Source: Prosapia bicincta (lineage: Eukaryota > Arthropoda > Insecta > Hemiptera > Cercopidae). From it: a stretch of DNA of 64,000 bases. The stretch lies in contig JBAIZL010000001.1 of NCBI GenBank assembly GCA_036971475.1, positions 76,248,771 to 76,312,770 of the forward strand. Direction: 5' to 3'. Below are positions 1 to 11,030 of this stretch, in pieces. A program made the translations under genes and the position numbers. The stretch's first letter is position 1, and each line of letters begins with the position of its first letter. Under the pieces are notes generated by a model. It had not been told where the DNA came from. It saw nothing but the letters and a program-made list of their open reading frames with translations, and ran no database searches.

Positions 1-1204
1 ATGTTATTCCATCATTAGCAGACTTTAAGATTATTTGTAAAATATTTCGTGCCATGAATATTAACAAATTAAAACCCAGAACAAATAAATTAAACAAAGG
101 ACTAACATCTGGTCCTTTGCAACTCAAAAACGCTTCAAAAGAGTCATAAAAAAGAAGTGAAAGGAACTGCGTGTAAATAGAAATAGTTTCTAAGTGATAG
201 AAATGTCCGTGACCAGCCCTGGCGAGTATATAAATCAATAATAAACATAATTTGATAGCGTGCTCGTGTGGGTTTATTTTTAAAAAAATCCTGGTCCTCA
301 AATCATCATATAAGATACAAATATGTGCACTATGATCGTTAACTTGTTATTATCATACAACTTATATTATCACATTTTAAATTATGTTTTCAATATAAAT
401 AGCTTTCTTGAACCAATATAGAATTTTTCTGGTACAAGGTTTTGGATGGCAATCTCAAGTTGGTTGGATTATAAAATTCAGGGGTACTAAATAGTGGGGG
501 CCCAAGAGTTGTGTAAATCCGGTGCTGATTTCCTCCCCTATTAGCAAACCCACTGCAACGTTTATCCGCTTTGAAGATTAAAATTTATTGGAAACATCTT
601 TGAAAATTTATATATCTTTATTTTGTCCAACGCAGTGAATAATATTTGTAAATATTCAATAAGTATAAATATTGGGAGGAGTTTCTTCTTTGAATTGATA
701 AAAGAAATAGATGACAATTGCGTGCCATCCCCAGACAATACACGGGGGAGAGGGTAAATATATTTTCACTTGAACAGTCGCGCTCTCTATTAAAAAATAT
801 ATATTTATTCACAACTTTGTACACCCGACACGGTTTCTTTGTCTCCAAGATTGTTTTTATCTTCGTAACTCTGATAAAGTGCCTTCTTCATTTCAATAAA
901 ATAATACCCCCGTCGGTCAAAACTGCAAAATGAAAATATTGTCAACATAAATTAAATTTTCATGGATGATGTAATTTTTCCAGTGACAAATTCTCTTGTT
1001 TAATATTGCAGTGTATCCAAACAACATTGATACGAGCGGAGAACTTCAGAAAACCTTACCGGAGCTGGATCAAATGAGGGCATAATTTTGTAATCTCGAG
1101 TTATGTAAGTCCCCGTCGCACATCACTTCAGCCCAAGTCTGTTTACATTTTAGTTAGCTCCCCTCTCTGCCATACCCTTTGCATTTTTATTCAAATTATA
1201 AACA
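1..1204. other. AT-rich DNA, no gene recognised
   Basis: Only short open frames occur here (up to 76 codons) and they lack any recognisable motif. I see no tandem repeat, transposon terminus or RNA gene. Confidence 0.6.
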
Positions 1205-2230
1205 TTGCCTATCATCTTCCGCGGAGGATAAGCAGTTTGCCACAGACGATTTACTAGTTGTAAACGAACCTTGTAAAACAACAACGGAAATGTAATTTTT
1301 TTAGATAGGTTATACTGATTTTATATTTTTTGCTATTGTGTTGGTGAACTTGCCTGTTATCATCTTCCGCAGAGGATAAGCAGTTTGCCACCGACAATTT
1401 CCTAGTAGTATACGAGCCGTGCTAAAACAACAACGGAAATGTAATTTTTTAGATAGGTTATACTGATTTGATATTTTTGTTGTTGTGTTGGCAAACTTGC
1501 TATTTATCATCTTCTGCATAGGATACGCAGTTTGCCACAGACGAATTACTAGTAGTATACGAGCCGTGCTAAAACAACAACGGAAATGTAATTTTTTTAG
1601 ATAGGTTATACTGATTTGATATTTTTTGTTGTTGTGTTGGTAGGCTTGCCATTTATCATCTTCCGCATAGGATACGCAGTTTGCCACAGACGATTTACTA
1701 GTAGTATACGAGCCGTGCTAAAACAAAAACGGAAATGTAATTTTTTTAGATAGGTCATACTGATTTGATATTTTTTGTTTTTGTGTTTGTAAGCTTGCCT
1801 TTTATCATCTTCCGCATAGGATACGCAGTTTGGCACAGACGATTTCCTAGTAGTATACGAGCCGTGCTAAAACAACAACGGATATGTACTTTTTTTAGAT
1901 AGGTTATACAGATTTAATATTTTTGCTATTGTGTTTGTAAGCTTGCCATTTATCATCTTCCGCATAGGATACGCAGTTTGGCACAGACGATTTCCTAGTA
2001 GTATACGAGCCATACTAAATCAACAACGGATATGTACTTTTTTTTAGATAGGTTATACTGATTTAATATTTTTTGCCATTGTGTTGGTAAACTTGCCTTT
2101 TATCATCTTCCGCATAGGAAACGCAGTTTGCCACAGACGATTTACTAGTAGTATACGAGCCGTGCTAAAACAACAACGGAAATGTATTTTTTTGATAGGT
2201 CATACTGACTTGATATTTTTTGTTGTTGTG
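1205..2230. repeat. tandem array, about 148-bp period, 7 copies
   Basis: The word CAGTTTG(C/G)CACAGACGA recurs at about 1231, 1381, 1528, 1677, 1826, 1974 and 2122, a spacing of 147-150 bp. Each unit also carries TAGTAGTATACGAGCC and a conserved AACAACGGAAATGTA block. Copies differ by scattered substitutions, so the array is old or only weakly homogenised. Short minus-strand open frames across it are by-products of the repeat, not genes. Confidence 0.93.
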
Positions 2231-2575
2231 TTGGTAAACTTGCCTTTTATATTGTATATTCTGTTAACAACAGTCAGAAACGTTACATATGTTTTAAATG
2301 GTCGGCGATTTGAGTTGATATTTTTGTTGTATCGGTAAACTTGCCTGGTAAAGATTTACACAATATTATCCATACTGGATATTCTATAGTCGACTGTCAG
2401 AAAAGAGACATATTTTTTCCTATGGTGGCCAATTTCAGTTGACCTTTTTTGTTCTTATGTTGGTAAACCTGCCTGGTAAATACATATACATACTGAATAT
2501 TGAACAGTCTGTTGTCAACTGTGAGAAAGGTAACATATGTTTTTGTATGGTTAGCGATTTGTACTCAAAACGGAT
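2228..2575. repeat. diverged 120-130-bp tandem repeat flanking the 148-bp array
   Basis: GGTAAAC(T/C)TGCCT recurs at about 2232, 2333 and 2461, each time followed by a stretch containing a CTGT-GTCA(G/A) word, ACATAT and a gap-rich GATTTG/GTTGA segment. It joins the 148-bp array directly, through the shared GGTAAACTTGCC word. Copies are much more diverged than those next door. Confidence 0.6.
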
Positions 2576-3365
2576 AAGCTAATTTGAATCGCGTTATGCT
2601 GCAAGAATGGCAAAGTACAGAATGGTTTGGAAATGTTGGAAAATGGTCCTTGCTGCTATAAATAAAACAAAGGTATACACGGCGCAGCGTAGGCAATTTA
2701 ACGTCAATGATAACGTAACTATGATAAAGTAACAAAACTAAATTAAAGGTAAAAACGATCTAATTGTCCCTAATCTTAGTAAAAACGTCTAATAAATAAT
2801 CACCTACCTTACTAAACACCTGATAAAATTTTAAAAAATCCAATTTCGCTGCAAATGTACAGATCTTTACAAAACATTATTTCCAACACAACGACAAAAA
2901 ATGAAAAAATTGAACTAAGCTAAATAAATTAACAAAATAACGGCGATAGAGGAGACAGACGAAATTCCCGTTATTTTTTTTTTAAATTTTCTTTTATTTA
3001 TGTTTTTATTTAATCCTGCAAAACGTGATAATTTCTATATTTCTTCTCCTGATAAACTTTCTACCTATGCACTTCAATCCTAAGTCCAATGAAACAAATT
3101 TCCCTTTTGTTTCTCTGCTCAGTAAAACTTTACTGGATAAACTCTGAACTTTTTCAGAAGTTACTGTAAAGTATCATACGTAATTACTATGCAGTTGTAA
3201 CACAACATGTAACACGAAAGTACCAGATAGGGGAAGGTTTGGTTGTTTGCAAATATATTAAAGTTCCCTAATGTAAACTAAACAACTACTAAAGTGAATG
3301 GGGTTTCCTCGTTTGGATGTCAACCCACATCGGATTATGACAAACGTAGATATGGAAATTTTTAT
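2576..3365. other. AT-rich DNA, nothing recognised
   Basis: I see no repeat, RNA or coding signal here beyond AT-rich sequence with oligo-A and oligo-T runs. Confidence 0.5.
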
Positions 3366-3384
3366 TTGTGTGTGTGTGTGTGTG

Positions 3385-3431
<47 letters not shown>

Positions 3432-3437
3432 CGCGCT
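3366..3437. repeat. (TG)n then (CG)n microsatellite
   Basis: Alternating TG dinucleotides are interrupted once by TTG near 3385 and then pass without a break into a run of CG dinucleotides at about 3423-3436. Alternating purine-pyrimidine tracts of this kind, especially CG, favour left-handed DNA; that is known chemistry, not something the sequence proves. Confidence 0.95.
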
Positions 3438-4815
3438 TTGCTGTATGCGTTGATAACGTGAAATTCCATTTTCTACCTACTAAATATCGAACCATCCAGG
3501 ATTATTGTTTATAAAAATAATTTTTTAACGTAAGCTAAGCGGTTGCTGAATCGAGCGTTAGCATATAGTAATGTGGCACCAATCTCACCGCTTCTTCGTT
3601 TACATTACCCATCTCTGTATCGAGCCTTTCTGTTTATATATTTTAAACAGATATACTTTCCTGGCGGGAAGTGTGCCTAACTCAGTACAATGTAATTATT
3701 AAAATCAGCTGTTTGCCAAAACTCAGCTGATTTGAATATTTCTTGGCAGGAGACGGGCGCAGATAAAACAGTTTACTCCAAATTCCATGTTTATCTTTTC
3801 GCCTTTTCCAATCTCATTTTGCATTCATTACTGCTCTTCGCTCCCTTTCTTCCTTATTGGCTCTGTTTCAACCCTTGAAAGTTAATTCCCAACACGCCAC
3901 AAATTGCATCCTGAAGAATTTCCGCCTGTGATTCTGTCAATACTTTCTGTAAAATATGCGAAACAATCTTTTACGTTCTTAGCTTACTTCCATATTTAGG
4001 CTCCTCGGGAAATGAATTTCAATGAAATAATCTTCAAATTTCTTCCATTATTGTGTCCATTAAAGTGTGATTGACAAATAATCTAGGAACAAGTTTGGAT
4101 GGCATGTAGGCCAATCTATGTAGGCCATTTATAAAATTAATTTTATGTGTTTTCTCTTTACATGAATCGTTTTAAATCGATACAAACGAGTCGTATTGTA
4201 GCAGTTAAAGGGGTAAATAGTGTTTTGTAATGGATCCGCGCCCTAAGCCCCCCTCCAGTTTAACAAATTAGTCACTCAAAAGAAGGGCGATTTTAATGAG
4301 AAAGCCTTTGAATTGTCAGTCGAGGGTGAATAATTCGATTTTTTAATCATTTCTGACTAGATTTTTCTAGTATCTAAAGAGTTCCAGGATAGTCTTTGTA
4401 TCGCCATAGTTGCTTTTTTGTATCCCACTTTGCATTTATTATTATTATTATTTAATCTATAACGTATTAATTTAATTTCTTCAAATTAAATATAAAATTA
4501 ACGTAACCTCATAACATTAGAAATCAATAATAATGACAATTCTTGAAATTGTTGACATCACAATAACCGTCAAGTCAAACTAAATACCACGTGAGCTGAT
4601 TTTCCCAACTTCTAGTTCCACCAGACTTTCATGTCTCTAGCTAAATCTTTCATACATTTCTTCATATAACCTTGTAAACATATCTCCATGACTTGAGCAA
4701 GGGAACCAGATTCCAAACCATATCATTGAAGACAATAAAAATCCAGATGAAGGAAACAAGTGAATACGCATAGAGAGGGGTTGAGAAAGCATCTTTACTC
4801 AAGGTCTCGTCTCAG
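3438..4815. other. unannotated DNA with a short ATT microsatellite
   Basis: An ATT run lies near 4437-4452. Otherwise this is unique-looking AT-rich sequence without an ORF, RNA gene or transposon end that I can support. Confidence 0.5.
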
Positions 4816-4818
4816 AAA

Positions 4819-5052
4819 TACTTCCAAAATCGCTGTGTCGGAGTTTCGTCCAGGAAAAGGGCAATGATTGTGTCGGAGAGCACCTTCTCGTTTGCCAGGA
4901 TCTTAGCGTCTGCCTTATCCTGGTTCTGATGGCAACCTCGTCTCCGAATGACTGGATTTCCAAAGTCATGACTCCTATACAAAGAGTCTTTATCCCCTAC
5001 TTTAAGGGTGCAAATATACGCTTGCTCTCTTCTAAGTATAATTCCAGGCTAG
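4819..5052 (-). CDS. possible terminal exon or coding fragment, unidentified
   Basis: On the minus strand a frame stays open for about 77 codons and ends at a stop near 4819. The predicted C-terminal half is rich in charged residues and includes the words NQDKADAKILANEK and FLDETPTQRFWKYF. The stretch at about 4800-4960 is close to 50% GC, clearly above the surrounding 33-35%, which fits an exon or the remnant of a mobile element. A TTAG that could act as a splice acceptor lies at the upstream edge near 5035. I do not recognise the family, and an open frame of this length can occur by chance. Confidence 0.2.
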
Positions 5053-5059
5053 TCTTACG

Positions 5060-6985
5060 ATCAAACGTTAAACTATTATACGCCATTCATTGCACATGCG
5101 TAACTTGCAGTGTTAACCTCGTGTTCTTTCCTGACTGGGCGAAACTAAATCTGTACACAAAACAATACATCTTCAGACCTATAAAAAAAACAAAATCTGA
5201 GTGAATCTAGTGAAAAGAAAAACATTCAGTTAAAATGTTGTAGCGTCGCCTCGAAATAGATGTCTGCCTCGACCAAACATTGCCTACATGTCTGGGCTTC
5301 TAGGATATCTTTAGAACAGTTCTAGTGATAAACATCCGTTCCAGGCAGAATCCGTTTTGTCAGTTCGTTCATTGCTGTCAAGGAAAAGGAATTATTTGGT
5401 AAATTGTTGCTCATGGAAAGTATAAAACTTAAATTAAATGTTTGTGATGAAAGATTATGGGAACCCGAAATAAACAAGGAAAGAAAGGAGTTCCGAGAAT
5501 ACCATAGGCCTACATTGTTTCCGTCACTGTTACATGACGATGATAAAAATTTGAATGCGTGAGAATGTCGAAAAGTGCATTCTATTTAATTTTAACAAAG
5601 TGCATGAAAGATTATAAAAGGGAACCAAACTACCGCGAACCAATTTATAGTGAGAATAGTATTGTGATTATTTTAAGGTGAGAAAATTAAAAATTTGTTA
5701 ACAATAATTTTTAATAATACTTAAATTTTCAAACAAATATACACCAATCAGTAAAAAAACATTGTTTTTCTTTCAGGTATTTAGCAATTGGAATTTCTTT
5801 TCCCGCATCAGCGTTCTCATTTCGCATGATGTTTGTTCACTTATGAATTTGAAGTTACTGTCTAACCGTTTGTGAGACAGTGATGCCAAGTAATTAATTG
5901 GAAAAACATGTATTCAAACAGTTCCTCGTGTATAAGAACATTCGTTGAAAATTAGTTTTAAAAATAAATGTTAAACAAGTCGGTACGACTGATCTTCTGT
6001 TCCTAATTCTCGCCCTAAATCATTCCAAATCTTCTGCACAATATTTCTACCTTGTGGTCTTTGTGAGATGGATCCCGAGAAAGGCGCATAAATACACTTG
6101 AAATAATTACTTCTGCAGATACTTCCATGTTCATTTTGTGCATGCGCGTTTTCGTCTTGCGTCTGAAAATAAAATGTTTTGTATCAAGACGGGAGACGCA
6201 TATGATGGACGTGACGGATAAGACGAGTACGCAATCTGTGTATCCACAATCACACTCTTTCGAAGAATTGTTATAGTCGCAAATGACGCACATGACGTGC
6301 TGCACTGATTGCCGGATATAGCAAAGCGCACACAAGGACGATACGGGACGGACAACCGGTATGGCACGGACGGGATTTTTTAAGGTGGGCAGCTACTAGA
6401 TGCTGCACATTTGATTGCTGGATCTGGCCGGAAAGACAAGACTTGATTACCGACTAAATTTAATAGTTACCGTATCACTCCAACTGCGTTTTAAACCGAT
6501 TACCAATGTCAGATAATAATAAAATTTGGTTTCATAGTAATATATAATACAGGGATTACGGTGGTAAAAGAATTTTCATTTTATAAAATAGTTTTCTTAT
6601 CTTCAAACGACATTACATTAAAACATCCCTAAACAGAATTTTTGTTTCACATAAAAAAAGTCAGTCTGTGAGGTTTTTTTCGGTTACGTTATTTGATGTC
6701 AGCAGGAGGTATAATTTCAAATTTTATTTCTTTAAAAAAAATATTTCTCTACGGTCACCGGTTTGGTTGTGGCCTTGGTGTATTTGAGCGCAAACATTAG
6801 GTGTTATTGTCTGAAAGTATGACCTAACGCAAACGAGGAACCATACTGTGGGATGGGGGGTTAATTATATTTAGTTATTCGTCTAGTCTATTGAATCTGT
6901 ATCAAAATGTTAACTTCATATATTGACAGTTACAATTATTATATATCGAAATATTGTTGTTGTTCATGACGAGCTGGTTGTAAAT
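5060..6985. other. unannotated DNA with a CpG-containing patch
   Basis: Mostly AT-rich and without features. Between about 6125 and 6370 the sequence is richer in CpG and repeats short GACG/CGTC words on both strands. Repeated subterminal words like these are common in hAT-type non-autonomous elements, but I find no convincing terminal inverted repeats or target duplication, so I leave it unclassified. Confidence 0.4.
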
Positions 6986-7061
6986 TACAAATTACACTTT
7001 TGCTATTACTTGCGACCAGACACTTGTTAACTAAAGGTTGTTAATTGTTAACTTACACTTG

Positions 7062-7097
7062 GAGGAAACGTTTTCGTCTTACGACTTCTTCAGCCTC
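7062..7097 (-). ncRNA. hammerhead ribozyme core, intact
   Basis: Read 5' to 3' on the minus strand: stem I GAGG, core CUGAAGA, a stem II hairpin of GUC with GAC and loop GUAA, then GAA, the self-complementary stem III AACGUU, U at the cleavage position, and CCUC closing stem I (four Watson-Crick pairs). Every conserved core position is present. Stem III is only 6 nt and palindromic, so it could form only between two molecules, as described for Penelope-type hammerheads. Stem II is short. Confidence 0.72.
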
Positions 7098-7228
7098 GTA
7101 TTTTTGCCGCTAGGATAATACTTCTTCCCTCGTATTTTCACACATACTTTTTTGATCACATCACTTCTAACTTTCAAAAAAATGGTACCGAGGAAGCATA
7201 ACAGCAGCATTCCTAGCGGCAAAAATAC

Positions 7229-7262
7229 GAGGCTAAGAAGTCGTAAGACGAAAACGTTTCCT
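7229..7262 (+). ncRNA. hammerhead core with a damaged CUGANGA box
   Basis: This is the mirror copy of the core at 7062-7097. Stem I GAGG/CCUC, stem II, GAA and AACGUU are kept, but the box reads CUAAGA, having lost the conserved G5. Activity is not expected. Confidence 0.6.
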
Positions 7263-7341
7263 CCAAGTGTAAGTTAACAATTACCAACTTTTAGTTAACA
7301 AATGTCTGGTCGCAAGTAATAGCAAAAGTGTAATTTACAAT

Positions 7342-7685
7342 TATTATATACGGGGTTTATATTAAACCTAATATTTAGTCATTATTTAGGCCCACAGTCT
7401 AGTAACTTAGTCATTAATATTATATTTTTGTTGTTGATATACTCTGTAAAATTTATTAGTAATTAGAATTTATTGATAGTTACAACTATTATATACGGGG
7501 TTTATATTAGGCCTATCGTTATTATTAGGGTAACCCCGGAAACATTAGATAGTATTATAGAAAAGTTATTTGTATTAGACACTGTGTAACAACATCGATA
7601 ATATGGTTTAGCTGCCAAGTGAGCCTTGTATAAAACCGATTTGACGTTGAATTTATGTTTTATGTTAAATATGTTTTACGATTTA
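7342..7685. repeat. short direct repeats beside the palindrome
   Basis: A block with GATAGTTACAA(C/T)TATTATATA followed by CGGGGTTTATATTA occurs just right of the palindrome (about 7336-7364) and again at about 7472-7512. A related GACAGTTACAATTATTATATA lies left of the palindrome at about 6925. The left and first right copies bracket the palindrome and could mark its insertion site. Confidence 0.4.
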
Positions 7686-7743
7686 TGTTGAATAAAAATA
7701 CGGTTGATTCATGGTTCAAGAATACTTAATTTATTAAACATTT

Positions 7744-7784
7744 GGCAAAGTTTCGACAGCTATATTGTTGCCCTCATTCAGGCG
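7744..7784 (-). ncRNA. hammerhead-like core, degenerate
   Basis: The minus strand reads CUGAAUGA (one base longer than CUGANGA), an imperfect stem II, then GAA, ACUU, U. The mirror copy at 8779-8819 has ACGU here, so the palindromic stem III has been lost by one substitution. Confidence 0.5.
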
Positions 7785-7884
7785 TACAAGTACAATAAAC
7801 AAAATTAACTTTGTCCAAAATATTCTAATATAAAATAAATAATATTACAATATACATTTAAGTTATTAACACCAATAAATTAAC

Positions 7885-7895
7885 ATTACAAATAA
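7885..7895. repeat. left target-site duplication of nested element
   Basis: ATTACAAATAA, identical to 8294-8304. The opposite arm of the host palindrome shows the equivalent unduplicated site. Confidence 0.75.
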
Positions 7896-8014
7896 TATAC
7901 AATATCAAGAGCGCAGTGGTACAATATATTACAAAAATATAGGTGAAAAAACATCAAAACCACAAAAATTAATCCAAAAAAAAAATAACTAAAATAAGTT
8001 ACCTAAGATTAAAT

Positions 8015-8055
8015 CCTTATGTAAATTTCGATGACAAAGTCATCATCTTCAGAGG
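8015..8055 (-). ncRNA. hammerhead ribozyme core, box intact
   Basis: Minus strand: CCU, CUGAAGA, a strong six-pair stem II (GAUGAC/GUCAUC, loop UUU), GAA, AUUUACAU, A, then AGG pairing with CCU. Stem III is one change away from the palindrome AUGUACAU seen in the partner copy at 8182-8222. Confidence 0.65.
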
Positions 8056-8181
8056 TTCCTATTACAAAAGTACAATCTAGAATACAAAAAATTAACAAAC
8101 TAGTTTGTTAAATGACCTTAGTTTGTTGTCAGTCTAGTTTTTTAATTTTTTGTATTCTAGATTGTACTTTTGTAATAGGAA

Positions 8182-8222
8182 CCACTGAAAATGATGACTT
8201 TGTCATCGAAATGTACATAAGG
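8182..8222 (+). ncRNA. hammerhead core with G8 to A change
   Basis: Plus strand: CUGAAAA in place of CUGANGA, the same perfect stem II as its partner, GAA, the self-complementary stem III AUGUACAU, then A. The conserved G8 is replaced by A, so this copy should be inactive. Confidence 0.6.
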
Positions 8223-8293
8223 ATTTAATCTTAGGTAACTTATTCTAGTTATTTTTTGATTAATTTTTGTGGTTTTGGGGTTTTTTCACCTAT

Positions 8294-8304
8294 ATTACAA
8301 ATAA
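8294..8304. repeat. right target-site duplication of nested element
   Basis: ATTACAAATAA, identical to 7885-7895. It overlaps by a base or so with the end of the palindromic arm. Confidence 0.75.
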
Positions 8305-8778
8305 CACAAATAATCATATTATATGTTTAAAAGCACACTATAAAAGTGATAGTCCATTAGAATGAAATCTTTAAAATATTTAGTAAAATAATTAAAATGT
8401 GTCGAAAAAATTTCTAAGCTTCATATCAATTAACGTCAACAACTTTTGAAATTTAGGCATAATCCGACGTTTCAGTTATTTAACATTACAATCTCTTAAT
8501 AAAGTATAAAAGAAGACACAACATGACTAATTTGACAATAGCAATACACAAATACCATAAATGATTTACAAAACCAAAATAGATAAATAGAAAATTCACA
8601 GACTGTTATAGTGTGCTCTTAATAATTTAATTTGATTATTTGTGTTGCTTGTAATGTTAAATTATTAGTATGTATATAATAATTAATGTATATTCTAATT
8701 GTAATAATATTTTTTTAATATTAATTTTGTATTAAAATGTTTTAGACATTACAGTTAATTTTGTCTATTATACTTGTA

Positions 8779-8819
8779 GGCCTGAATGAAGACAACAATA
8801 TAGTTGTCGAAACGTTGCT
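8779..8819 (+). ncRNA. hammerhead-like core with one-base insertion
   Basis: Plus strand: GGC, CUGAAUGA, a perfect six-pair stem II (GACAAC/GUUGUC), GAA, palindromic ACGU, U, then GCU pairing with GGC. Only the extra base in the CUGANGA box departs from the consensus. Confidence 0.55.
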
Positions 8820-8884
8820 GAATTTTTAAAAAAATTAAATATTCTTGACTCATGAATCAACCGTATTTTTATTCAACAAAAAAA

Positions 8885-10547
8885 AGTGTGAGTGTACACA
8901 TTATCATCACAAGTTTTTAGCTCCACATATTCGCTATAAATAGTCTCATTTTACTGAATCAGTTTTTTAGACTTTTTTTTTAATATGCTAAACGTACAAT
9001 TTATTCAGTATAAACATTTTGAAGACCAGACGGGTTTTATATGCCAAATAATGAATAAAGTTTTCCAGGTTTAGCACAATTTTAAAACCTGTATACAAGA
9101 TGAAATAGTAGTAAACATTCATGAGCTGTGAACAAAAATAAATTCGTATGTACCGGTGGGTCATCCGTTCGGAAATGTCCTGATGTTTTTTATCTCCGTC
9201 TTTTTAATAAGGCAGAAGGTTCGCTAACCTTACCCGCCCGGCCGGCCGTACCGGCCAAATGAGCGCATAGATTCAAGATTTGATTCAAGATTATTCATTT
9301 TTTTAAATTGTCCAGTCGGCTACCCGTCCGTACCGTGGCGGCCTAGTGCGCGCTTAGCTTATGACGGATTTTGTCTGGCCGTAGGCTTAGTCACGGTGAT
9401 GGGACGACCGGCTTGTAAACTGCACTACGCTATGCTAAACAACATGAAGATACCACCCCAACAGATGTGCTTTTGCTAATCGCTAACGCGACATCGCAGC
9501 ACGAAAACGATCTGGTAACCAAACGCAGAAGACACATAAAAACATTTTCCAAAATGATGTAGCACCTATGAAGAACAATATATTCCAAAGCAACATTAAT
9601 TTATGTACGTACTGTAATCAATAGAGTTCTATAAACGTATTTTTGCCTTCCTAATTATAGTATTAGTGTTCATTAGAAATATAGTTTTTTTTGTAACGTA
9701 CAGGAACGTAATTCCGTGTAATCCGAGGAGCTCTCGGTCCCATCTACCTCGAATTATCCAGACTCTTCTGTATTTGAATATTTCCCTCATTACTTTAAGT
9801 CATTATCAGAAAATGTATGTAGATTGTAAATTTTAACAACAAAACAAAACCGATTTAAAACTCATCAAAATAGATTAAATTTTGAGCATTTAAAGTAAAA
9901 ACGTATGAAAAAATTCAATAAAATTTGAAACAGATTCATTAAAATGTGGGACTATGTCTTAAAAATACTTATTTTTGGCAATAGATAGATGAACCATGGC
10001 TTGCTGTGTTGTGTTTGTTATCGGAAACGTAACTCGTCCCCTCGTGCAACATAAGCCACGTGCATAAGAACGCGGAGCTATAACTTGACCGCTGCTTTCT
10101 GCACAGTCTAGTACGCGTGGGCGTGAAGAGGAGACTCAGATCTGTTTATTGCGTACAATTAGGGGAGGAAATAACAAGAGGATTGAATGAAGAAAGGAAT
10201 GCATGAGTTTTATTTATACAGGGGAGGGCGAATAAGGGGTGAGTAGATCAGCAGGGAGCCAAATATGCGAATAAGAGCGATAATACAGACTGTGAAGCAT
10301 AGGCCCTATGAATTGGGAGAGTTGACTATGTGGGGCTAGTTTGGGAAGTTAGAAGCCTGACATTGATCACAACCTGTTTGTCGTTACGTACCCAACAGTC
10401 TGAATCTAAAACCGAGAATTCATCGCTTTCAATGCTATTCTGAAGCTGTAAGAGTTTGTCAGAATCTGTTTAAAGAAAAGGGGGGAGATGAATTATCTAA
10501 GGCAATAGACGTCGCGCGTCGCCTACATCATATAGGTATGTTCTTTC
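8885..10547. other. unannotated DNA with GC-rich patch
   Basis: No coding or repeat signal is evident. About 9150-9430 is GC-rich (it includes CCGGCCGGCCG near 9239) in an otherwise AT-rich setting and could be an old mobile element, but I found no termini. Confidence 0.4.
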
Positions 10548-11030
10548 ATGCCGTTCTACGTTGTAGCCGTAGACGTTTCACCCGTAACATATCATCCATT
10601 TTGTACCAAACTACGCTATCTTGTAACCAATCTCCTTATCTTGTACCATAACACCCCATCTTGTAAAATACCAACTAATCTTGTAATATGTCATACTATG
10701 TTCTCATGCTATACCAAAGTACCCTACCTTGTAACAGAACGCCTTATCTTGTGAAATATCATCCTATTTTATACTAGATCAGCTTATCTGTAAAACATCA
10801 CCTAGTTGTGTAATATATCACCCTATCTTGTACAACAGCCTTATCTATTAATATAATACCCTATTTTCTCATTTTATTACAAAGTTCCCTATCTTGCACC
10901 ATGTAATCCTATCTAGTAATATATCCCCTTTACTTGTAACATATCACCACTCCTAGTGCCAAATCACTTGCACCATGTAATTCTATCTAGTAACATATCA
11001 CCTATCTTGTATCATATTGCCATATTTTAC
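10548..11030. repeat. diverged left edge of the 78-bp satellite
   Basis: Words such as ATCTTGTAACATATCACC recur at about 20-30 bp spacing with many substitutions and indels. They correspond to single 26-bp subunits of the neighbouring 78-bp monomer. Diverged margins around a homogeneous core are the usual outcome of unequal exchange. Confidence 0.75.

Larger units (their letters stand above)
6990..7341. mobile_element. palindromic element with hammerhead cores in both arms
   Basis: The arms at about 6990-7115 and 7211-7340 are reverse complements with few mismatches, separated by about 95 bp. Each arm contains a hammerhead-like core (7062-7097 minus; 7229-7262 plus). No protein is encoded. 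Hammerhead motifs in terminal repeats are known from Penelope-like elements, and inverted copies of their terminal repeats are common, so a non-autonomous Penelope-derived insertion is the best explanation. The word ATATACGGGGTTTATATTA follows at about 7346 and again at about 7494. Confidence 0.7.
7896..8293. mobile_element. nested palindromic hammerhead element with 11-bp target duplication
   Basis: This 398-bp block interrupts the left arm of the larger palindrome. ATTACAAATAA flanks it at 7885-7895 and 8294-8304, and the uninterrupted right arm of the host carries the corresponding site only once, with a small substitution. Within it, arms at about 7938-8108 and 8125-8294 are complementary and hold hammerhead cores at 8015-8055 (minus) and 8182-8222 (plus). 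There is no ORF. Only part of the block is palindromic: about 42 bp on the left has no partner. Confidence 0.75.
7688..8880. mobile_element. large hammerhead palindrome, host of a nested insertion
   Basis: The outer arms begin at about 7688 (TTGAATAAAAATACGGTTGA) and end at about 8875 with its complement. They match for more than 200 bp on each side, including a stretch running through GAGCACACTATA near 8609 on the right. On the left that stretch resumes at about 8294, after an interruption (7896-8293). Each arm has a hammerhead-like core (7744-7784 minus; 8779-8819 plus). No ORF is present. Removing the nested insert gives an element of about 0.8 kb made almost wholly of two inverted copies. 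Confidence 0.75.

Noticed and set aside
718..933. 71-codon plus-strand ORF overlapping a 76-codon minus-strand ORF
   Set aside because: Neither has a recognisable domain and both are within chance length for this composition.
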